Source of the DNA: Clostridia bacterium
GTDB lineage: Bacteria; Bacillota_A; Clostridia; Christensenellales; Aristaeellaceae
NCBI GenBank assembly: GCA_017430945.1
Contig: JAFRMB010000162.1
Span: 1-26,199 of the forward strand
Reading direction: 5' to 3'
DNA length: 26,199 bases
In this document: positions 23,201-26,199 of the stretch, in pieces
Layout: each line of letters begins with the position of its first letter
Position numbering within the stretch: the stretch's first letter is position 1
Translations under genes and position numbers: made by a program
The notes under the pieces: generated by a model
Told to the model about the DNA's origin: nothing
The model's input: the letters and a program-made list of their open reading frames with translations, nothing else
Databases searched by the model: none

Positions 23201-25091
23201 CAAGACCGAGCTGACCGCCGGCGAGAACTACACCCTCAGCGCACGCGCGCCGGGGGCCTGGAAGCTGGTGTTCTACAGGGACGGCGAGGAATGGTTCAAC
23301 TGGGGCGATGGACCGGACGAGAACCCCGAGCAGATGACGAGCTGTGAGGGATTCGACCAGGCCGGCACCTACACGCTGGAGCTTATCGCCCTGAACAAGC
23401 GCGGCGACGAGATGGACTATGCGTTCGACCCCATCGAGATCACCGTCAACAGCAAGGGCGCGCTTGCTGAGGTGGATGCCAGTGACTGGCCGCTCACGCT
23501 GACGGTGGGCGATGACGATGGCTACACCTTCACCGTGAAGCCCGTGGCGGGCGCCACCCGGTATGACATCCATGTCATCGACGAGGACAGCAACTTCGAC
23601 CCGCAGGACGATCTGCTGCACTGGAACGGCGCCATCACCGATCCGAACGGCAAGACCTTCACCGTCGATGCGAGCAAGTTCGCAGACTATGAAGCCGGGC
23701 GGTTGTTCCGCGTGGGCGTCTATGCCGGGGCGGACGGCTACGACGCCAGCTGGGTCGAAAGCAGGTTCGCGCTGGTGGATCCTGAAGCCCTGAAACTGAA
23801 CCTGAGCTTGAAGGTCAGGGATGGCGATGCTGTGATCCCCGGCGATGACGGCAGCTACAGCCTGTGGACCAACAAGTGGTACACTGTGTGCGCCGCGCCC
23901 GGCGAAGGCCTGGAGGGCATCAAGGCGGTGCAGATCGACTGGCACGGCGAATGGGAGCCGTTGTTCAAAGATGGCACTGATACGTGGTCCACGGACGTGA
24001 ATTCCGCGCCCGGCAACTGCGTGATGCTGGCCCGCTACACCAGTGCTGAGACCATCGATGAAAACACCGAGTGGACGCTGGCCGGCGACAGCCTGCAGCT
24101 GCGGTTCAAGAGCATGGGGCAGGTGGCGCCCGTCGAGTACACCCTGAACACCCGCGACGGCAAGCTGCTGTCGACGCAGGACCTCGAGGTCAGCTTCGAG
24201 TACAGCGGCACGAACGTCGATCACTTTGAGGTCTTCGTTCGACTGGACGATGATACGAACGACGACATCAGCTGGCAGGTCCCGAGAGAACCGAGCGATC
24301 CGAACGATGTGGATGTGTGGCCGTGGATCGTGGAGAAGAATGACAGCGGCGTCTACAGCTGGACCATCCCGGCAAGCGATATCATGGAGGCGCTGCCGGA
24401 CGCCAGGGAGCCGTTCGAGACGGAACTGCGCGTCAGCGTCGATGCGATCGCCGAGGAATGCTACGAGGACAACTATTCCGACTACAGAAAAGAGCCGCGC
24501 TTTACGATCATGGAATCCTACGGTACGGTCGACTTCATGCTGTTCGGGCACAATGCCTGGATCGCGGGCAAGCCGCTGAAGCTGGATCTGCCTGAAGCGG
24601 AGGGCCTCGAGAGCTACACCGTTGAGATCAGCCAGAGCGGCCATACCGTGGTGAAGGACGAGAACGTCGCGCCCGGCGAATATACCGCGAGCGCTGCGCT
24701 TACCGACACGGGCTACTACACGTGCACCGTGACCGCCGTCCCGGAGTGGGGCTACGATGTGATTGAACCACAGAGCTTCGATATGAAGGTCATCTCCGCA
24801 GAGGATGCGAACGGCAAGAAGCTGGTCCTGCCGGCCATGCTCACCGGGATCGACGATGAGGCGTTCATGAACAACGATGCGCTGATCGTCGTGGTGCTGC
24901 CGCAGGGGATCCAGAGCATCGGCAGCAACGCCTTTGCAAACTGCGATAAGTTGGCCTTCGTGATCCTGCCCGATAACGCGAATATGGATACACTGTTCGC
25001 GGTCGGCATCCCGAACGTGTTCGAGGGCAGCGACGGCGTCAGCCTGATCACAAGGGCGGAGGCCGCAGAGCTGGGCATCACGCTGAACTGA
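14268..25091 (+). CDS. Giant secreted repeat protein (about 3607 aa) with a four-module beta-sandwich cassette and C-terminal LRR cap
   Basis: The protein opens with a signal peptide (residues 1 to about 27; ISAMA-ED). ATG 14268 is preferred over ATG 14259 because GAAAGG (14253-14258) touches the first but sits 9 bases before the second. Residues 144-3510 consist of diverged Ig-like modules in a fixed order, A-B-C-D, repeated seven times plus a partial eighth. Module A carries an LFW-x3-W core (VELFWNNEW, LQIFWDDEW) and ends YSNxV; B ends LPTxxL-x-PGxYxVxVxAxGxxGY then FTVTE; C holds VPGAERLCVFENG-type strands; D holds a WYDVEV-type strand. The final 97 residues resemble BspA repeats (IGSNAFANCDKLAFVILP). 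It is very rich in Asp and Glu and has no LPxTG, SLH, peptidoglycan-binding or enzymatic domain that I recognise. Function is unknown; adhesion, surface coat or glycan binding are possibilities. Confidence 0.9.
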   Translation: MIRKSLTHLGLCLALALLCCALFGISAMAEDIGFNVTCPDLVVPAGENAIIGYYIDPSTLPEGVNEEDLTIACVVKDVSADDAVVYDEDVPDDLGEEGRGFEIPARRLKDGHAYRVDVTVTPEEGEALASGGGWFSYGNSETEETEVALWLNDGDLGATVRVHEDVMVNIYAPDATAIELFNGYEYEDLRDSQEWEGWFWDSWDRELTVPLAWSEPGTHPVYARVRTGDPDDPKGRWYITQVARVNVTASGEFGAPNVTFSGEYGDQVRRGEKLTYEVADKPDGAERLIVMAWDPDTGRDYYHDEVYANGTYTIPTADMAPGNYKLHVWWYAVDRQPTKVDLPFTVTEQPVNHAVFGVDRNTVTTHQGYALYGYVQGASGLCVFEGSDNRATFEGQDSFLWYDGAGEAGERTYTLGQWDDQARKWVKLDKDVTVTVTAEGDMPQIEIEPEKPAFSYLQEESFTATVAPTGEDTLPEGTWYHYELHREDNWDRVLEGDIGTEDEITFECYDLEENICYKLQVWANRWDYNSSYDEILFVVVPSEPDESRVSLNFYPFEGCKINDTVEIWISTPEEAHVELFWEGHWERLSSMGDTMNYHVTMRPGDDNDHLLVARACFDEIDDWQWEDAENDDFDWTYGKAKLLKVTGQDDVKLPAIALDKNMYGRGETVNVTLSELSENAQEYHVRIIARNERGDFEDEAFFAAVRDIGREGSIEVKLPTARLIEGDYMVSVAAIGKPGWRNADTDRNDQSLIFHVSEPAAGSIMFKGNSPVWTHDTIAVSAYVPGAERLCVFENGEIRSEFDGDSFVFFDGDGNPGIREYRLGIWDDANDAWDQPNDVDPVRVIIMAKEDSKLGDPQIDPPIQTAYGGYLRFKFEPVEGAEWYYVSVRDESDDWRTVFELDCNHQNDDEAVYEFTVPSSRIQEGHSYVISVDANARGCASGHSEARAVAVSSDVGPSIALTAYAITGDDDDNESNDTLDLDANTRFGLHVTVNADGVEIDSDSYQLFYDDEWHELDPYDDMDIDDSEDVQDGDFRFRWGSGNSGIKMALIRAQYHDDEADEWRWAYSNSVQMNITSDGPATLPQLNLVNGQVMRGDLLLVNIDTDAANDETTECYHMRIYPCQGDRWEEKVFREAGLDEAVVGLPTGELAPGQYRVQTIAIGRPGYDNAWVDEEEDLYFTVTERTGDPRVWATTLVDGEVVESEPKEDDPNVEELTVITGQRFSVNAWAPGLADGNELEIYCRRLDDGSITGDNFAAGEWAPDWIGDFVFKLYSIDEEADERTELPQSLVVHVTGEELAAPVIEHTPVLVLSGGEDETAELKFRFYAVENAERYYVEIFPDVGSDYEEFELSDDELSEDEDGARYFEYVFPGELRANTVYTFRVTAYSYGYAPGEAFAKTVVRNGAEVEIGLTLQPLENHEPSGEATVEPLNVRMSQEVEAAIRVPLPEVDEPEDGDVARPTRPTKVQVLWRNGWETRWEDLDPEDCNDEGEGFVVYTARNHASDDTADVVARVTFDESETAYDWEGNPYESFDNAEWLYSNAVRLTTEAGYGQVAVPDVALAYDGDTYTVSLQLENLPEADTYTAFWVRVVREDEDGNEETIETFCEGCEGCGELEDDEFGETDHRIEPETTSIELTLPDYALPGEYFVTLDVEPAVGYTWNSVGGIGNEDGLSFTVPVQFGLVVKDEGSDEEHLVKELTVAPYSNVTLWAVVGEDTSYNVFRDWEEHVDWYIEPGQNRREEISIGGKGEHTFYLVKEANNGPTVIDTVTVYAEGEEPKQLEKPVIEAEPVFDLTDADFLTDGYPITVYYDEPAGKRFNIEVFDEDATNEAIENGEDWPEPIFYAEMEGSDFVNGAYDCAIPANDENDEPRFKANGRYILFVNVEAEGMLGNHGALNFVESHSAAEQLVLTIAGQTGGTVETQASKDLSISIDVNGVSEEELEPGKVELFWNNEWHSMENEEVTWNDDGCRFEFRWSTQGHSVAVARILDGNDGNDEPVYIYSNPVAVNAAIKGSVKPVAVTLDKRRVRRGQLLKVNIVAAEDDWAKEYHVRIYGYGYGEDGYDGDEEVEYYRGVYAPGTQTIELPTSQLPVGEENNYRVDVYVRPVEGATDWSTSGENPDLRFTVLEGRQIAFDIDRATVPTQTDAFISAFVPGAEEIQILVDGEVMYDGEEEWDHAWGEGCEAHYGSDHEGDHTFTLRYRIEGEDEFRTYGTELALRVNAEGGDLDEPGIGIGTVVDPTGEVGFTVTMKGGPASRYVDIEVRDTAMDERVWHFGNEVEGSEASFAIEPGELQDGHSYALCVYNAATDYNYAYAEKRFLAMKAPEDEEAPHYVVRVNGSTDPVTVQANEPFLISYELKGGADISFSGIELLWYGEWTNDFNWQDFRQGIFTMSADEDQIIAIRAEYYDYENSDNYYLFSNVVQVNVDCSGGRVDEPKPVLSVNELARGEELNVTFAGDTARAEGYTLDVERLGYHVEDEGWRDDWQCQVSLYAPSAEQVTFTVPTAALWPDFDHRVVVHAHGKQGYAGNESDRDVEGCYFRVSDAEIGEPLFTIDKTSVDTQERFTITAAHPDPDARLCLFRGNNKEGMDEEWRGSFNTTWQEGEPGDYAFCLGVFDERVRGYRRLNETEVTVTVRDADPLGDAVIDVPAAINVGEDLSFSFKAVPRAQWYDVEVIGIGEDEDWVTARWNFEDVGDDDFAYSFSISEDQFYSDTMYEVRVHAHAGGYADSHASKRFTVLPVPDEADERSIAVSVEPAPAPGESLPVHTQLEFTAVSTGFEPDALQIFWDDEWQDIERRDITGDLQNATVVKDMYRSGSIAVLFRAGENDDEGEPTTWVYSDPVTLEIAKGEPITGFDAQLKAQTAAQGDVIDLTLRADEEIRAAIDHFDVQVHAMNEWGDYYEHRYSLYVPGLTDEAGVTVGLPTLELEPGATYRVQVNACGKLGYEDSTLPYDQEDLYFEVTEQPEAEPMFTVSKTELTAGENYTLSARAPGAWKLVFYRDGEEWFNWGDGPDENPEQMTSCEGFDQAGTYTLELIALNKRGDEMDYAFDPIEITVNSKGALAEVDASDWPLTLTVGDDDGYTFTVKPVAGATRYDIHVIDEDSNFDPQDDLLHWNGAITDPNGKTFTVDASKFADYEAGRLFRVGVYAGADGYDASWVESRFALVDPEALKLNLSLKVRDGDAVIPGDDGSYSLWTNKWYTVCAAPGEGLEGIKAVQIDWHGEWEPLFKDGTDTWSTDVNSAPGNCVMLARYTSAETIDENTEWTLAGDSLQLRFKSMGQVAPVEYTLNTRDGKLLSTQDLEVSFEYSGTNVDHFEVFVRLDDDTNDDISWQVPREPSDPNDVDVWPWIVEKNDSGVYSWTIPASDIMEALPDAREPFETELRVSVDAIAEECYEDNYSDYRKEPRFTIMESYGTVDFMLFGHNAWIAGKPLKLDLPEAEGLESYTVEISQSGHTVVKDENVAPGEYTASAALTDTGYYTCTVTAVPEWGYDVIEPQSFDMKVISAEDANGKKLVLPAMLTGIDDEAFMNNDALIVVVLPQGIQSIGSNAFANCDKLAFVILPDNANMDTLFAVGIPNVFEGSDGVSLITRAEAAELGITLN
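14697..15893 (+). repeat. A-B-C-D cassette 1 of the giant protein
   Basis: Residues 144-542. Module A is the most diverged copy (AIELFNGYEYEDL in place of the LFW-x3-W core). B contains TIPTADMAPGNYKL and C contains VQGASGLCVFEG. The preceding residues 28-143 look like a lone D-type module. Confidence 0.55.
15894..17135 (+). repeat. A-B-C-D cassette 2 of the giant protein
   Basis: Residues 543-956. Hallmarks in order: VELFWEGHW (A), EYHVRI with VKLPTARLIEGDYMVSVAAI (B), VPGAERLCVFENG (C), EWYYVSVRD (D). Confidence 0.65.
17136..18491 (+). repeat. A-B-C-D cassette 3 of the giant protein
   Basis: Residues 957-1408. Hallmarks: QLFYDDEWHEL and WAYSNSV (A), CYHMRIYP with VGLPTGELAPGQYRV (B), an enlarged C module with APGLADGNELEIYC, and ERYYVEIF (D). 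Confidence 0.65.
18492..19982 (+). repeat. A-B-C-D cassette 4 of the giant protein
   Basis: Residues 1409-1905, the longest and most diverged cassette. Hallmarks: VQVLWRNGWE and WLYSNAV (A), LTLPDYALPGEYFV (B) with an inserted cysteine cluster at residues 1608-1614, a C module with TLWAVVGEDTSYNVF, and KRFNIEVFD (D). Confidence 0.6.
19983..21248 (+). repeat. A-B-C-D cassette 5 of the giant protein
   Basis: Residues 1906-2327. Hallmarks: VELFWNNEWHSM and YIYSNPV (A), EYHVRIYGYGYGEDGYDG with IELPTSQLPVG (B), VPGAEEIQILVDG (C), SRYVDIEVRD (D). Confidence 0.65.
21249..22502 (+). repeat. A-B-C-D cassette 6 of the giant protein
   Basis: Residues 2328-2745. Hallmarks: IELLWYGEW and YLFSNVV (A), FTVPTAALWPDFDHRVVVHA (B), DARLCLFRG (C), QWYDVEVIG (D). 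Confidence 0.65.
22503..23783 (+). repeat. A-B-C-D cassette 7 of the giant protein
   Basis: Residues 2746-3172. Hallmarks: LQIFWDDEWQDI and WVYSDPV (A), VGLPTLELEPGATYRVQV (B), APGAWKLVFYRDG (C), TRYDIHVID (D). Confidence 0.65.
23784..24797 (+). repeat. Partial eighth cassette (A-B plus a shortened C-like module)
   Basis: Residues 3173-3510. VQIDWHGEWEPL marks module A and HFEVFVRL with TIPASDIMEALP marks B. The last module (YGTVDFMLFGHNAW to the LRR cap) is shorter and no D module follows. Confidence 0.5.
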
Positions 25092-25107
25092 CCGAACGAC
25101 CGACACA

Positions 25108-25136
25108 GGGGGCTGCCTCATAAAGAGGCAGCCCCC
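25108..25136 (+). terminator. Hairpin after the giant gene, probable terminator
   Basis: GGGGGCTGCCTC (25108-25119) pairs perfectly with GAGGCAGCCCCC (25125-25136) around the 5-nt loop ATAAA, 17 bp after the stop codon. The downstream tract is only CTTC, so the U-run is weak, but position and stability favour termination or 3'-end protection. Confidence 0.7.
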
Positions 25137-25300
25137 CTTCATGTGCGGAGGCCGCGGCAGAGGAGGTGCCGGATGCGTCACCACGCCCGCCGGACAGAGA
25201 ACGCGGGCGACAATTATAGCATGTACGACGGGTGTATCGCACTTTGCCCCGTAGGGACGCCATACTTTGGCGTCCGGATGGGATGGGAACGGCGGACGCC

Positions 25301-25445
25301 AATTATGGCGTCCCTACGATGGGTGTGCGCGAATGCTGGCCTCGTACGGACGCTATATCCTGGCGTTCGGATGGACAGGAAACGCGGACGCCGATTATGG
25401 CATGTGCGACGGGTGTATGCGCGCATCGGTCCGTAGCGACGCGGG
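25301..25445 (+). repeat. Direct duplication inside the palindrome array, copy 1
   Basis: This segment recurs at about 25637-25780 at an offset of 336 bp. The first 70 bp (25301-25370) are nearly identical to copy 2, including GGACGCTATATCCTGGCGTT; the rest is more diverged. Confidence 0.75.
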
Positions 25446-25583
25446 CGATGAGGGCATCGCCCCTACGCCTGCGATGGGTATGTGCAACCTGCCCCGTACC
25501 GGCGACTATCGGTCGCCATGCCTTGGCATCCGCAGCTTCCTTTAGATCAAGCTGGGATCACGGGTTCGGGGCGAACCTCTTGG

Positions 25584-25615
25584 CCCCCTCATTGAGGGGG
25601 CTGGCCCGCAGGGCC
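25584..25615. repeat. Second type of intergenic palindrome (double hairpin)
   Basis: CCCCCTC/GAGGGGG (25584-25600, 3-nt loop) is followed directly by GGCCC/GGGCC (25603-25615, 3-nt loop), then TGGGGGAGTT. This is unrelated in sequence to the GGACGCC units around it and resembles a separate short repeat family seen in GC-rich Clostridia. Confidence 0.6.
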
Positions 25616-25636
25616 TGGGGGAGTTGCGCGGGCGCC

Positions 25637-25780
25637 GATCATGGCGTCCCTACGATGGGTGCGCGCGAATGTTGGCCTCGTACGGACGCTATATCCTGGC
25701 GTTCGGAAGGACCAGGGATGCGGACGCCAATTATGGCGTCCCTACGATGGGTGTGCGCGCATCGGTCTGTGGCGATGCGG
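25637..25780 (+). repeat. Direct duplication inside the palindrome array, copy 2
   Basis: This is the partner of 25301-25445. It differs by scattered substitutions (for example gaatgTtgg versus gaatgCtgg), so the duplication is not brand new. Confidence 0.75.
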
Positions 25781-25915
25781 ACGCCGATCGTGGCGCCACT
25801 ACATGGGTGTATCGAACTTTGCCACCGTAGGGACGCCATACTTTGGCGTCCGGATGGACGGGGAACACGGACGCCTCTGATGCACTGCCCGCCGCGCAAT
25901 ATTCTCGGCACCGTC

Positions 25916-25944
25916 TGGAAATCCGGCGCGGCATGTGGTATACT
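25916..25944 (+). promoter_or_regulatory. Candidate promoter upstream of the truncated ORF
   Basis: TGGAAA (25916-25921), a 17-bp spacer and TATACT (25939-25944) with an extended TG-n motif just before it. The leader to ATG 26051 would be about 100 nt. Confidence 0.5.
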
Positions 25945-26050
25945 CTACCTGAAAGACGGGCGGTGCCGGTCCCCGAAGCGGCATGGCGGGGAAGGCGGCC
26001 GCCGGGGCCCGGACACACCGCGACGGACCGACATGAAAGGAGCAGGCAAC

Positions 26051-26131
26051 ATGTTCAACTGGAGTGGTATCATAAACGTACAGTCGCAGAACTCACCAAG
26101 ATGTGATAGAATAGGGACCACAGGAAGGTGA
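26051..26131 (+). CDS. 26-codon ORF, possible 5' remnant of a gene cut by an IS element
   Basis: AAAGGAG (about 26037-26043) sits 7 bases before ATG 26051, and a plausible promoter lies upstream. The ORF encodes MFNWSGIINVQ... and stops at TGA 26129-26131, just 5 bp before the transposase start. Good expression signals feeding a tiny product that ends at an IS edge suggest that an insertion replaced the rest of the gene. It could equally be a chance ORF in the IS leader. No homology is recognised. Confidence 0.3.
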   Translation: MFNWSGIINVQSQNSPRCDRIGTTGR

Positions 26132-26136
26132 GGAAG

Positions 26137-26199
26137 ATGACAACATACGAAAAGAGCTTCAAGGAAGAAGCGGTACGATTGTCAGACGAGATCGGGGCG
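26137..26199 (+). CDS. IS3-family transposase OrfA, N-terminal start (cut by window end)
   Basis: Only 21 codons are visible: MTTYEKSFKEEAVRLSDEIG. The FKEEAVRL-SDEIG pattern is the start of the IS3/IS911-type OrfA helix-turn-helix that binds the element ends; the catalytic OrfB would lie outside. AGGAAGGTGAGGAAG precedes ATG 26137, and TGATAGAAT (26104-26112) could be its own extended -10. The left terminal inverted repeat cannot be fixed without the other end, but should lie shortly upstream. Confidence 0.75.
   Translation, partial: MTTYEKSFKEEAVRLSDEIGA

Larger units (their letters stand above)
25230..25880. repeat. Array of short GC-rich palindromes (REP-like), non-coding
   Basis: At least seven hairpin units lie here with no credible gene. 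GGACGCCA/TGGCGTCC arms with a 5-nt loop occur at 25255-25275 and 25831-25851, and with a 4-nt loop at 25294-25313 and 25722-25741. Further palindromes are GGGCGATG/CATCGCCC (25443-25462) and GGCGAC/GTCGCC (25501-25517), plus decayed copies near 25348, 25386, 25631 and 25779. Units alternate between the CCGTAGGGACGCC and GGCGTCCCTACGATGGG orientations. They look like REP or small mobilised palindromes common in Clostridia intergenic DNA; the family name is not known to me. Confidence 0.8.

Noticed and set aside
25230..25880. A CRISPR array
   Set aside because: Repeat units differ in sequence and orientation, spacing is irregular, there are no uniform spacers and no cas gene is in view.
25232..26131. 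A 299-codon plus-strand ORF through the palindrome array
   Set aside because: Its product is the translation of the repeats themselves (recurring DAI-W-S and PTMG-type strings), it has no good ribosome binding site, and only its last 26 codons have credible start signals.

Overview
The window reads as the chromosome of a GC-rich anaerobic Bacillota (Clostridia), probably a gut or rumen commensal. The evidence is strong AGGAGG-type ribosome binding sites, AT-rich TATAAT promoters in a GC-rich background, an oxygen-sensitive glycyl radical enzyme with its activase, BspA-type leucine-rich repeats and Big-type Ig domains on secreted proteins, and dense short palindromic repeats. The signal peptides (AMA-E type) resemble those of Christensenellales/Aristaeellaceae-like lineages, but that placement is inference only.

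Positions 1-10.6 kb hold a one-directional sugar-catabolism locus. In order it carries the C-terminal end of a 2-keto-3-deoxygluconate-type PfkB kinase, a receiver-less YesN/AraC-type regulator, and a four-gene ABC importer in the exact order of ytfQ-ytfR-ytfT-yjfF (binding protein, double ATPase, two permeases). These are followed by a glycyl radical enzyme activase, a glycyl radical enzyme with an unusual Cys-Asn-Asp active-site motif, an UlaG-like metallo-beta-lactamase-fold hydrolase, and an HxlB-like SIS isomerase, closed by a strong intrinsic terminator. The importer promoter carries two 17-bp direct repeats 21 bp apart, ideal for an AraC-type dimer, and an 8-bp inverted repeat across an extended -10. 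The inferred logic is that the regulator senses a sugar, the importer brings it in, and the radical enzyme with the lactonase-like and isomerase-like enzymes breaks it down. The substrate is not determinable from sequence.

Positions 10.6-25.1 kb hold two very large secreted proteins, probably one transcription unit. The first (1140 aa) has an acidic low-complexity stalk, Big-type Ig domains, two peptidoglycan-binding domains and a BspA-like leucine-rich cap. The second (about 3607 aa) is almost wholly built from a four-module beta-sandwich cassette (here called A-B-C-D), repeated seven times plus a partial eighth copy, with a short leucine-rich cap at the C-terminus and no visible wall anchor. 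A perfect 14-bp hairpin lies between the genes and a 12-bp hairpin follows the second.

Positions 25.1-25.9 kb hold no credible gene. They hold an array of short GC-rich palindromes with an internal duplication offset by 336 bp. After this, a promoter and ribosome binding site drive a 26-codon ORF that runs into the start of an IS3-family transposase OrfA, cut by the window edge.
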